Below, piece after piece: positions 8,171-15,263 of a DNA stretch of 55,709 nucleotides (position 1 is the stretch's first letter; each line of letters starts with the position of its first letter). The DNA comes from Caulobacterales bacterium (GTDB lineage Bacteria > Pseudomonadota > Alphaproteobacteria > Caulobacterales > Caulobacteraceae), in NCBI GenBank assembly GCA_016183935.1, contig JACPDR010000001.1:1-55709 (forward strand). The letters run 5' to 3'. The notes beneath the pieces were generated by a model. It had not been told where the DNA came from. It did not search any database and saw only the letters and a list, made by a program, of their open reading frames with translations. Both the position numbers and the translations under genes were made by a program.

Positions 8171-9085
8171 TTAGGTCAACCGGGCGAGTTCGCCGCTACC
8201 GGCAATAATGTTCAGGACCTTCAGGGGCGGGTCGATGACAACGGCGCATTTCTTGATGCGGCCGAGCTTCAGGTGGAGGGGATAGGAAAAGCCCGTCCGA
8301 CCCCGTCGTCGGCCGTCTCCCCAAGAATAGTCAGCCCGAATGACCAAGAGGGGCAAAACGCTCTTCACTCCATCGAACTCAGACACATGAAACCCGGCTT
8401 TGGGAAAAGGAATCACGACCGTTCGCTCATGAAGCCCGCCGGGCAGGACTCCGATCTGGGAAAGCAGCGGCGGCGCGTCCGCCGAGAGAAAGGCCATGAC
8501 CTTTGCGTCGGTGACGTTCCCGTTTACCGACGTGTCCAGACAAAGTTTCTCGAACCTGACCTCAAGGTTCGAGGCGGGGACCTTCCCGATGTTCCTGATC
8601 TTGAGAACAAGGCGAATCTCAAGGTTGCCCGCCCGATCAATCTTAGCGGGCTCGAACGCCAGTTCGAAGTCCAGCCAAGGCCGCAGATCGGCATCGGCGA
8701 TGTCCGCGCTACGCTTGGTGTGGCCGGAGGCGAAGGCGGCGAATACGGCGGCGGCGATCGCAGCGACCATGGTGACGAAACCTACCCCAAGCCCACCGCC
8801 GGTGAAGATGCCGGTCCAGCGCGTCCAGAGAGCCGCCTCAGCCGCGCTATCCGCAGCCTTCCACTGAGCGCAAAGATCGGAGCGACGATTGTCCTTGCCG
8901 GGATCGCATGCGGCGTACAACTCGGAACCGCCCTTGCCCTCTTCCAGCGCCGCTGGTTCTTGAGCCTGGGATGCCTGGTCGCCGGCCTCACCCTCCACGG
9001 GTCGGCTATTGCCTTGTGGTGGTGAAAGCGCCCCTAGCCCCACCGCCACGACAACCGCACATATCGAGAGTAGTGTTCGCCCCAT
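8171..9085 (-). CDS. Hypothetical membrane protein of an accessory islet
   Basis: A 304-residue protein that I cannot assign to a named family. Seen: an N-terminal hydrophobic signal or anchor (residues 4-20), an acidic linker with two cysteines (YAACDPGK and DLCAQW), a strong membrane span at about 92-117 (GFVTMVAAIAAAVFAAF), then DADLRPWLDFELAF and a beta-rich C-terminal half (EIRLVLKIRNIGKVPASNLE). Proteins with a membrane span followed by an 'ADLRPWL' stretch and an Ig-like beta domain are common as uncharacterised genes in mobile regions. Codon use is clearly AT-richer than the neighbouring dcw genes, suggesting transfer. The start lacks a Shine-Dalgarno sequence and lies only 13 bases from a divergent start. 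Confidence 0.7.
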   Translation of the reverse strand: MGRTLLSICAVVVAVGLGALSPPQGNSRPVEGEAGDQASQAQEPAALEEGKGGSELYAACDPGKDNRRSDLCAQWKAADSAAEAALWTRWTGIFTGGGLGVGFVTMVAAIAAAVFAAFASGHTKRSADIADADLRPWLDFELAFEPAKIDRAGNLEIRLVLKIRNIGKVPASNLEVRFEKLCLDTSVNGNVTDAKVMAFLSADAPPLLSQIGVLPGGLHERTVVIPFPKAGFHVSEFDGVKSVLPLLVIRADYSWGDGRRRGRTGFSYPLHLKLGRIKKCAVVIDPPLKVLNIIAGSGELARLT

Positions 9086-9098
9086 GGAGGCGATCTAG

Positions 9099-9233
9099 AT
9101 GCCAGAAACCGACGATAGGCAACGCTTCGACCGTCTGCTGGAGGCGATGGTCAACAAGCCGCCGCTAGAGAAGGTCCAGCCCCACGACGAGCCGCAGGAC
9201 GACGACGACAAGTGCGAGGACGCAGCGGACTAG
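9099..9233 (+). CDS. Small acidic protein, 44 residues
   Basis: ATG at 9099 with GGAGG eight bases upstream; product MPETDDRQRFDRLLEAM followed by an acidic tail rich in D and E (QDDDDKCEDAAD). The N-terminal half looks like one amphipathic helix; there is no membrane span. Function unknown; small proteins of the form FDRLLxAM with a charged tail are often seen in mobile regions. Its TAG lies in a CTAG palindrome that also supplies the stop of the convergent 59-residue ORF. The good ribosome binding site favours a real gene. Confidence 0.5.
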   Translation: MPETDDRQRFDRLLEAMVNKPPLEKVQPHDEPQDDDDKCEDAAD

Positions 9234-9409
9234 TCCCCATCGTCCCGCTCTTCGATTTTGATACGCTGGCGCCTGACGCGCCGATTGAAGGTGTTCTTCG
9301 CGGCCTTCCGGTCGCCCGGCCTGAACCGGTCAACCTTGCGCCAGCCGGTCAGCGCGCTGTGTTCGTCATATCCCTTGAGGGGGACGCCCATCCTCGTTTC
9401 GTGGCCCAT
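9230..9409 (-). CDS. Small basic protein, 59 residues
   Basis: ATG at 9409 with AGGAG seven bases upstream. The product contains VPLKGYDEHSALTGWRKV then a basic region (RKAAKNTFNRRVRRQRIK) and an acidic end. It resembles, as far as I recall, short uncharacterised alphaproteobacterial proteins with a KGYDExxALTGWR motif; no function can be given. Part of its Shine-Dalgarno region is the 3' arm of a nine-base hairpin (9419-9441). Convergent with the 44-residue ORF, overlapping it by the four bases of CTAG. Confidence 0.55.
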   Translation of the reverse strand: MGHETRMGVPLKGYDEHSALTGWRKVDRFRPGDRKAAKNTFNRRVRRQRIKIEERDDGD

Positions 9410-9418
9410 GGGGCTTCT

Positions 9419-9441
9419 CCTGCGATTGAAATAATCGCAGG
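9419..9441. promoter_or_regulatory. Hairpin touching the ribosome binding site of the 59-residue ORF
   Basis: Perfect nine-base stem CCTGCGATT / AATCGCAGG with a five-base loop. Read on the minus strand its 3' arm ends in CAGG, the first part of the AGGAG used by the ORF starting at 9409, so folding would mask the site. No T-tract follows in either direction, so it is not a plain terminator. Confidence 0.5.
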
Positions 9442-9511
9442 CCGAAGGGGGCTTCGCCGGAGGAGCGGGGATTGCTCATCGCCCACGCCTAGCAGGGCGA
9501 CCGGCTACAGC

Positions 9512-9657
9512 CTAGATGCCGCGCGGGAACGACAGCAGCAGCCGGTCGAACATGGTGTGCCGCTGGTTCCGCAGGTTGTAGCGGAACTCGAACTCGTTGA
9601 GGTAGGTCTGGAGGTGCTTCTGGCTGACCGAGGTCAGGCCCCCAGAGGAAGAGAAGG
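9512..9657 (-). pseudogene. 3' remnant of an IS1595-family (ISXO2-like) transposase
   Basis: Without a start codon, the minus strand reads LTSVSQKHLQTYLNEFEFRY, then NLRNQRHTMFDRLLLSFP and a stop at 9512. 'VSxKHLQxYLxEFxFRxN' followed by 'RHTxxxRL' is the C-terminal end of IS1595/ISXO2-type DDE transposases by established family knowledge. Only about 48 codons remain; an in-frame TGA falls within the rnpB 3' end. No terminal inverted repeats are recognisable. The fragment lies directly against rnpB, implying an old insertion and decay at that RNA gene. Confidence 0.6.
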
Positions 9658-10032
9658 GTCAGACGGCCTGTAAGCCGGGTTCTGTTCCGCACCGGAGTGC
9701 GGCGACGATCATTCCTCTGGACCGGCCATTGCTGACCGGTTCTCGCGACCTACCCGGACGCCTCGGGCGGTGAACCCTGCGGCCGAGGCCGCGCGACATC
9801 CCTATTCGGTCTTGCTCCAGGCGGGGCTTGCCATGCCGTCGCTGTTGCCAGAGACGCGGTGGGCTCTTACCCCACCCTTTCACCCTTACCGGCCTCGCAA
9901 GGCCGGAGGTTTGCTTTCTGTGGCGCTATCCCTCGGGTCGCCCCGGGCGGAAATTATCCGCCGCCTTTTCACCGTGGAGCCCGGACTTTCCTCGACGGAG
10001 CAAGCTCCGCCGCGACCGCCCGGCCGTCTGAC
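9658..10032 (-). ncRNA. rnpB: RNase P RNA (type A, M1 RNA)
   Basis: Catalytic RNA that removes 5' leaders from pre-tRNA. On the minus strand the conserved core is readable: GAGGAAAGTCCGGGCTCC near the 5' end, the AGGGATAG region, GGTAAGGGTGAAAGGGTG in the middle, and ACAGAACCCGGCTTACAG near the 3' end. The ends are set by helix P1, an 11-base pairing of GTCAGACGGCC (10022-10032) with GGCCGTCTGAC (9658-9668). Size, about 375 nt, fits bacterial type A. The pyrimidine run past the 3' end is followed by the transposase remnant. Confidence 0.95.
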
Positions 10033-10037
10033 GGGGG

Positions 10038-10559
10038 CTAGGTGGGCTTTTCGGGCGGCGAGGTCAATGTTGCGGGATCGGCCGGGGCGTAGCCGTAGAT
10101 CCAGAAGGTGCGCGCCTCGTCCTCGCGGAAGGGGACGCCCAGCCGGACCAGCAGGTCGCGGAAGGCGTCGGTGCAATCGACCACCTCGTCCGCGAGCAGC
10201 ATGGCCATATGCCGGGAATAGCGCGGGATGACCCTGAGCCACTCGATCTCGAAGAAGGGCTCCAGCTCACGCCAGTCACCGAAGAAGGGCGCGGCGCGCG
10301 TGTCCATGGGAGCTTCGCGCTTGCCCAGCACGGTCTGCAGGTCGAAGGGGGGCGGGAACGGCAGGTCCGTCTCCACGGCCTCGCGCAGCCTCTCCCAGCG
10401 GGTCCGGTTCATGAAGGAGGCGAGGCCCCGGCGCTCGACCTCGGCCAGCACCCGGGCCTTCAACGCGGGCCGCTCGACCTCCAGCCAATGCTTTTGCCGC
10501 GCCTCCCGCTCGGCCTCGCGCTCCGCCGCCCATTCCGCCTTTGTCAGCTGTCGGGTCAC
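10038..10559 (-). CDS. Conserved hypothetical protein, 173 residues
   Basis: Soluble protein, no signal or membrane span. The N-terminal 40 residues are a charged helix (AAEREAEREARQKHWLEVER), followed by RTRWERLREAVETDLPFPP and a C-terminal part with EWLRVIPRYSRHMAMLLADE and EDEARTFWIYGYAP, the latter reminiscent of small uncharacterised proteins of the DUF6678 type, although that comparison is weak. The start is GTG at 10559 overlapping the TGA of the amidase upstream (GTGA), so it is probably translated with it. The gene ends six bases before rnpB. Confidence 0.7.
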   Translation of the reverse strand: MTRQLTKAEWAAEREAEREARQKHWLEVERPALKARVLAEVERRGLASFMNRTRWERLREAVETDLPFPPPFDLQTVLGKREAPMDTRAAPFFGDWRELEPFFEIEWLRVIPRYSRHMAMLLADEVVDCTDAFRDLLVRLGVPFREDEARTFWIYGYAPADPATLTSPPEKPT

Positions 10560-11317
10560 GACAGCACCCCCGTGACGCTCTCCGCCGTGGCCAGTTGCAG
10601 GACCCCCATCAGCGTGGCCCGCGTCTCGCCGTCGGCGACGCCGTCGACCTTCGAGGGCCGCCAGTGGCGCTGGAAGGCCTCGACCGTCAGCTTCGTCGCC
10701 TCGTCGTAGTCGCCGCCGGGCTGAAGTCCGTAGCCGAGCCGGTGCAGGCCGGCGCGCAGGACGATGACCCCCAACCCCTCGTCGCCGACGCCCAGCGGGG
10801 CGCCGAGGGCGGCGGTGCGTTCCAGCGCCGGTTCGAACCACAGGCCGTGGCCGACGGAGGCCAGTCGTTTCCACGGGAAGCGCTCGCCGGGATCCTGCTT
10901 GCGCTCGGGGGCGAGGTCCGAATGGCCGATGATCCGGCAGTCCGGAATGGTCCACCGTGTACGAATGTCCGAGATCAGGCTGATCACCGCGTCGATCTGG
11001 GCGCCGGGGAAGTCCCGGTAGCCGAACTCGTGCCCCGGATTGACGATCTCGATGCCGATGGAGGCGGCGTTGCAGTCGGTCTCGCCTTGCCAGGCGCCGC
11101 GGCCGGCGTGCCAGGCGCGGCGCTCCTCGGCCACCAGCCGCAGGATCGCGCCGTCCTCGTCGACGACGTAGTGGGCCGAGACCCCGGCGTCGGGATCGCG
11201 CAGACGGGCGACCGCCTCATCGGCCGTGCGCATGCCGGTGTAGTGCAGCACCAGCATGTCGGGCGGGGCCCGGCGGCTGTCGAAATTGGGCGACGGCGCG
11301 TCCCGGACGACCAGCAT
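10556..11317 (-). CDS. N-acetylmuramoyl-L-alanine amidase, AmiD-like
   Basis: Zinc amidase that cuts the bond between MurNAc and the peptide stem; likely in peptidoglycan recycling or remodelling. The 253-residue protein begins with an Amidase_2 (PGRP-like) domain: VLHYTGM (zinc His near 25), NAASIGIEIVNPG (catalytic Glu), GHSDLAPERKQDPG (second zinc ligands). After residue 175 a PG_binding_1 domain follows (LHRLGYGLQPGGDYDEATKLTVEAFQRHW, read in parts). No signal peptide is visible, so it may act in the cytoplasm on anhydro-muropeptides like AmpD, or the export signal is missed. It starts immediately after the TAG of the upstream membrane protein gene. Confidence 0.85.
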   Translation of the reverse strand: MLVVRDAPSPNFDSRRAPPDMLVLHYTGMRTADEAVARLRDPDAGVSAHYVVDEDGAILRLVAEERRAWHAGRGAWQGETDCNAASIGIEIVNPGHEFGYRDFPGAQIDAVISLISDIRTRWTIPDCRIIGHSDLAPERKQDPGERFPWKRLASVGHGLWFEPALERTAALGAPLGVGDEGLGVIVLRAGLHRLGYGLQPGGDYDEATKLTVEAFQRHWRPSKVDGVADGETRATLMGVLQLATAESVTGVLS

Positions 11318-11641
11318 CTAGCGGCCCGGCCGCTCCCAGCCGTAGGCGACCCAGGCGCCGTCGACCTTGCGGGCCTCGATCACATCGTCGGCGCGGCGAG
11401 CGCGGAACGTGACCCGGCGGCGGGCGCGCACGGCGAGCCCCGCGAAGAACACCAGCACCGCGGCGAAGACGGCGATCACGGCCACGGCGGCGGCGGCGAA
11501 CACGGCCAGCACGGCGCCCACGGCCATGGCCGCGAGGGTGGCGACCAGACCGCCGAGCCACATCACCGACGCGACCAGCCCGTTGGCGGGACGGCGGCCG
11601 GAAGGGCCGGGGCCGAAGATCAGGCGGTCGGACTGGGTCAT
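11318..11641 (-). CDS. Small two-span membrane protein
   Basis: 107 residues from the ATG at 11641. A short polar N-terminus (TQSDRLIFGPGPSGRRPANG) precedes two close hydrophobic spans at about 22-43 and 46-70 rich in Ala and Val, then an Arg-rich cytoplasmic segment (RARRRVTFRARRADDVIEAR). No named family. Its TAG abuts the ATG of the amidase, so the three minus genes from here to 10038 form an operon. An upstream in-frame start at 11710 is possible but has no better ribosome binding site. Confidence 0.7.
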   Translation of the reverse strand: MTQSDRLIFGPGPSGRRPANGLVASVMWLGGLVATLAAMAVGAVLAVFAAAAVAVIAVFAAVLVFFAGLAVRARRRVTFRARRADDVIEARKVDGAWVAYGWERPGR

Positions 11642-11749
11642 GAAATCACCTCTGTGACGTTGCGAACAACGCCCAACTTCGAATGTCGGTCCATCGGCAT
11701 GAACGGTCAATGACCGGCCCCATCACAGGCCAGTGTCCGATTGTCGCTG

Positions 11750-13531
11750 TCAGTACGGCTGATCGGCGAGGACCGTGGCCCCGGAAGCCCGCGCCCGCTC
11801 GGCCCGCAGCTGGCGGACGGCGGCCTCGGCCTGCGGATCGTTCAGCACCCCGCCGATGCCCACCAGCACCCGCGCGGCCTCGCCCGAAACCCCGAACATT
11901 TCCGACAGGGCCGCGAACGGCGACTGCGATTCCGGATAGCGTTTGAAGCGCACCGACTCGTCGGCCGGGATGCGGGCCAGCTGGCGGGCCTTGGCGATGG
12001 CCTCCTCCAGCCCGCCCAGCTGGTCGACCAGGCCGAGCGACCGGGCCTGGGCGCCGGTCCAGACGCGGCCGCGGGCGATCTCGCGCACCCGCGCGGGGGG
12101 CAGGTTCCGGCCGCGGGCGACGCGGGCGATGAACTCCTCATAGGTGCGGTCGATCTGGGCCGCGAAGGCGGCGCGGTCGGCCGTCCCGAACGGCTCGGAC
12201 GGAGAGAAGGAGTCGGCGTATTCGCCGCCGATGCTCAGGTTGCGCATGTCGACGCCGAAGCGGCCCAGCGCGTCGGCCAGCACCAGCTTGCCGCCGAACA
12301 CCCCGATCGAGCCGGTCAGGGTCGAGGGCTGGGCCACGATCCAGTTGGCTTCCGAACTGATCCAGTAGCCGCCTGACGCGGCGTAGTCGCCCATCGACAC
12401 CACCACCGGTTTGCCGGCCGCCTTGGCGGCGCGCACCGCGGCGAGAATCTGCTCCGACGCGTCGGGCGAGCCCCCCGGCGAGGAGACGCGGAACACGATG
12501 GCCTTCACCGAGTCGTCCTCGATGGCATCGTAGAGGGCCTCGGCCAGATCGTCGGACATGATCGACGAACCGCCGCCGAACGGATCGGCGGTTCCGCCCG
12601 TGCCGGTCAGGATGGCCCCCTCGCCGCCGACGATGGCGATGGCGTTGCGGCCCGAGCCGGCGCGCTCGCCCTTAGAGGAGGCGTAGTCGCCGAATTCCAT
12701 GATCTCCGAGCCCTCGCCGGCGCGGCGCATGGCCTCGGCCTCGGCCTCCTCGACCTGGCCGATCTTGTCGATCAGGCGGCGCTGCAGCGCCTGGGCGGCC
12801 GAATGCGGCCCGGCCTCGATGGTGGCGCGCAGGGCCTGCGGCGTCACCTTGCGGTCCTGCGCGGCGTTGGCCAGGGCCGAAGTGTAGATCGACGTCATCC
12901 ACGCCGTCATCGCCTCGCGGTGGGCCGGGGTGAAATCGCTCTCGGTGTATTCGTTGACGGCGTTCTTGTACTCGTAGCGCTGCTCGAACTGGGCGTTGAC
13001 GCCGTATTTCTCGAGCGCCCGGCCGAGGAAGATGGAGTCGGCCGAGAAGCCCGCCAACTGGAAGCTGGAGGTGTTCTGCATCCACAGCTCGGAGGCCGAA
13101 GCCCCGATCATATAGCTGGAAACGGCGGTCCCGACCGGCTGGAAGCCCTGCGCATGGGCGATGACCACCTTGCCCGAACGGCGGAAGCGGCGCACGGCCT
13201 GACGGATTTCGTCGGCGGCGGCGGGGGTGATCCCCGCCTCCGGCAGGCGGATCAGCAGCGCCTTGATCCGGCTGTCGTCCTCGGCCTGGGCCAGGGTATC
13301 GACCACCTGCATCGTCGACAGGCCGGCGCCGCCGAACACCGCGAACGGATTGATCGGGGCCTGGTCGGTCACGCCCTCGCGCAGGTCCAGCTCCAGCACG
13401 GTGTTGGACGGCGTCGGCTCCTTCGAGGTCGCCGAGCCGATCGCGATGGTGATCAGCACGACCGGCACGATGACGAAGAACAGCACCAGGCCGGCGAACA
13501 CGCCGAGCATCGTCAGGAAGAACTGCTTCAT
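11750..13531 (-). CDS. sppA: Signal peptide peptidase SppA, 67-kDa type
   Basis: Inner-membrane serine protease that degrades cleaved signal peptides. 593 residues, the long duplicated form: one N-terminal anchor (5-32), an N-terminal domain with lysine K189 in [14 protein letters not shown] (equivalent to the general-base lysine of E. coli SppA) and a C-terminal domain with the nucleophile S386 in [10 protein letters not shown], within the PGGSPDASE to SGGYW region typical of the family. The chosen ATG at 13531 gives the usual MKQFF-anchor start; the open frame continues upstream without coding character. Transcribed divergently from panD. Confidence 0.95.
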   Translation of the reverse strand: MKQFFLTMLGVFAGLVLFFVIVPVVLITIAIGSATSKEPTPSNTVLELDLREGVTDQAPINPFAVFGGAGLSTMQVVDTLAQAEDDSRIKALLIRLPEAGITPAAADEIRQAVRRFRRSGKVVIAHAQGFQPVGTAVSSYMIGASASELWMQNTSSFQLAGFSADSIFLGRALEKYGVNAQFEQRYEYKNAVNEYTESDFTPAHREAMTAWMTSIYTSALANAAQDRKVTPQALRATIEAGPHSAAQALQRRLIDKIGQVEEAEAEAMRRAGEGSEIMEFGDYASSKGERAGSGRNAIAIVGGEGAILTGTGGTADPFGGGSSIMSDDLAEALYDAIEDDSVKAIVFRVSSPGGSPDASEQILAAVRAAKAAGKPVVVSMGDYAASGGYWISSEANWIVAQPSTLTGSIGVFGGKLVLADALGRFGVDMRNLSIGGEYADSFSPSEPFGTADRAAFAAQIDRTYEEFIARVARGRNLPPARVREIARGRVWTGAQARSLGLVDQLGGLEEAIAKARQLARIPADESVRFKRYPESQSPFAALSEMFGVSGEAARVLVGIGGVLNDPQAEAAVRQLRAERARASGATVLADQPY

Positions 13532-13752
13532 GGGAGAGGTCAGGGTCCGGGACGCGGGCCGGGCTTTGGCCACTCCGGACCATAGGGCGACACGGTTTGC
13601 CGTCAAATGAACGTCACGTAACAGGCGAATGCGCGCCGCAGCGGGAATTGTGCGACGCAACAGAAATGATTGATGACGGGCCCGCCAGCCCCTATATCAG
13701 CATCCTGCGAGCGGGGGCCGATCGCCCCGCGTCATCCCGGACCGCACTCCCC

Positions 13753-14109
13753 ATGCTGGTCACCCTGATGAAGGCCAAGCTGCACCGCGCCACGGTGACC
13801 CAGGCCGACCTCGACTACGAAGGCTCGATCGCCATCGACGCCGACCTGCTGGACGCCGCGGGCATCTTCCCGCACGAGCAGGTCGATGTGCTGAACATCA
13901 CCAACGGCCAGCGCTTCACCACCTACGCCATCGAGGCCCCGCGCGGCTCGCGCGTCATCGGCGTCAACGGCGCCGCCGCCCGCCTGGTGCAGAAGAACGA
14001 CAAGGTCATCGTGGTGACCTACGGCCAGCTGCCGGAAGAGGAGGCCCGCCAGTGGTCGCCGACGGTGGTGCTGCTGGACGACAACAACGAGATCAAGAAG
14101 GCGGCCTGA
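13753..14109 (+). CDS. panD: Aspartate 1-decarboxylase PanD
   Basis: Makes beta-alanine from aspartate for pantothenate and CoA. The 118-residue zymogen self-cleaves between G24 and S25 in [10 protein letters not shown] to form the pyruvoyl group; the site and the family motifs [31 protein letters not shown] and [10 protein letters not shown] are all intact. ATG at 13753 gives [12 protein letters not shown], matching the family N-terminus; ATG at 13768 is the alternative. The 221-base gap from sppA must hold both divergent promoters. A strong terminator follows. Confidence 0.96.
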   Translation: MLVTLMKAKLHRATVTQADLDYEGSIAIDADLLDAAGIFPHEQVDVLNITNGQRFTTYAIEAPRGSRVIGVNGAAARLVQKNDKVIVVTYGQLPEEEARQWSPTVVLLDDNNEIKKAA

Positions 14110-14130
14110 GCCCGCCTTGCCGGATATGAA

Positions 14131-14158
14131 AAAGGCCCGCCGTCACCGGCGGGCCTTT
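14131..14158. terminator. Bidirectional intrinsic terminator between panD and the SIMPL gene
   Basis: Perfect 12-base stem (AAAGGCCCGCCG / CGGCGGGCCTTT) with a four-base loop, followed by TCTTCG on the plus strand and preceded by GAAA, which is TTTC on the minus strand. It separates two convergent genes. Confidence 0.88.
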
Positions 14159-14168
14159 CTTCGTTTGC

Positions 14169-14975
14169 TTACCGGTTCAGATCATACACCCCGGTGATGT
14201 CGATCCGCACGGTCAGCTCGCCGGCCGCCACCGGGGTGCTCCCGGCATCCATGGCCATCTCGGCGCGGGCGTACATCGGGCGCGGCGGCTGGGGCGAATA
14301 ACCGCCGCCTTCCGTCAGCGAGCGGATGCCGCCCAGCTCGACGCCCAGCGCCTGGGAATACAGGGCCGCCTTGGCCTGGAGGTTACGCACCGCCAGCTGG
14401 CGGGCCTGGTTCTCGGCCGAGGTCGGATCCTTGAGGCCGAAGCTGATGCCGTCGATCTGGTTGACCCCGGCCGCGACCACCGCGTCGGCGGTCGTCCCGA
14501 CGGCGTCGAGGTCGTTGATGATCACCGTCACCCGGTTGTTGGCCTGATAGCCGCGCAGCCGGGGGGGCTCGTTCTGGACGTAGTCGTACTGAGCCGACAG
14601 GTTCAGGCCGGACGTCTGGACGTCGCGCGCCTCGATGCCGGCGCGGCGCAGGGCGGCCATGACCTGGTTCATCCGCGCCGCATTCTGGCTCATCGCCTCC
14701 GCAGCGGTCGTGGCTTCGGTGACCACGCCAAAGCTGATGGTGGCCATGTCCGGCGCGGTCTTGACCTCGCCATAGGCCGACAGGTTGAGGGACGGGCGTT
14801 CGGTCACGGCCTGGATGGTCAAGGGAGCGCCTCCGACGGGTTGCGACTGGGCGAAGGCGGCGGGGGCCGCGGCGAGCAGGGCGACGGCGGCCATCACGGC
14901 TCCGCCCATCAGCAGGATGCGGTTCGAAACGGCCGGCAGGGCGGCGGCGCGGGCGACGGCGGCGGGGCGGTTCAT
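14169..14975 (-). CDS. Secreted SIMPL-domain (DUF541) protein
   Basis: 268 residues with a signal peptide (hydrophobic core about 22-42, MGGAVMAAVALLAAAPAAFA, cleavage after AFA). The mature part carries a SIMPL domain: LNLSAYGEVKTAPDMATISFGV at the start, ARMNQVMAALRRAGIEARDVQTSGLNL (in parts) and GYQANNRVTVIINDLDAVG, all typical. Members are periplasmic or outer-membrane-associated proteins of poorly known role, some linked to oxidative stress tolerance. Start at ATG 14975; the open frame extends upstream with no coding character. Monocistronic. Confidence 0.88.
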   Translation of the reverse strand: MNRPAAVARAAALPAVSNRILLMGGAVMAAVALLAAAPAAFAQSQPVGGAPLTIQAVTERPSLNLSAYGEVKTAPDMATISFGVVTEATTAAEAMSQNAARMNQVMAALRRAGIEARDVQTSGLNLSAQYDYVQNEPPRLRGYQANNRVTVIINDLDAVGTTADAVVAAGVNQIDGISFGLKDPTSAENQARQLAVRNLQAKAALYSQALGVELGGIRSLTEGGGYSPQPPRPMYARAEMAMDAGSTPVAAGELTVRIDITGVYDLNR

Positions 14976-15187
14976 ATCTGTAGTCTCCGTAAGCGAAGGA
15001 CGATCCATCCGGCACCGATCGTGTCGGGCGTCCGTGGCTGAACCTTGGCCTTTAACGCCTGAACAGGCGGGCGGGCTCCATTGGCAGAAATCGTTCATCG
15101 GCGTGAAATCGGCGACAGGTCGGCGTTGGAAGCATGGCGCTTGGCAAGCCGCCGCGCCGCCTGCTAGGCCACGGAGACGGCCACGGA

Positions 15188-15263
15188 GGGCGCGTAGCTC
15201 AATGGTTAGAGCCGACCGCTCATAACGGTCTGGTTGGGGGTTCGAGTCCCTCCGCGCCTACCA
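15188..15263 (+). tRNA. tRNA with CAU anticodon, probably tRNA-Ile2 (lysidine type)
   Basis: Full cloverleaf: acceptor GGGCGCG pairs with CGCGCCT (1-72 is G-U), D arm GCTC-AATGGTTA-GAGC, anticodon arm GACCG-CTCATAA-CGGTC, five-base variable loop, T arm with TTCGAGT, discriminator A and encoded CCA. Anticodon CAT fits Met or the Ile2 tRNA whose C34 becomes lysidine. The short D-loop and 4-69 C-G pair resemble ileX-type tRNA more than elongator tRNA-Met, so Ile2 is favoured but not proven. The last six bases overlap, antisense, the end of the beta-helix gene. Confidence 0.93.

Noticed and set aside
9770..10231. ORFs within 9658-10032
   Set aside because: The region is RNase P RNA on the minus strand with conserved core and P1 helix; these ORFs are incidental.
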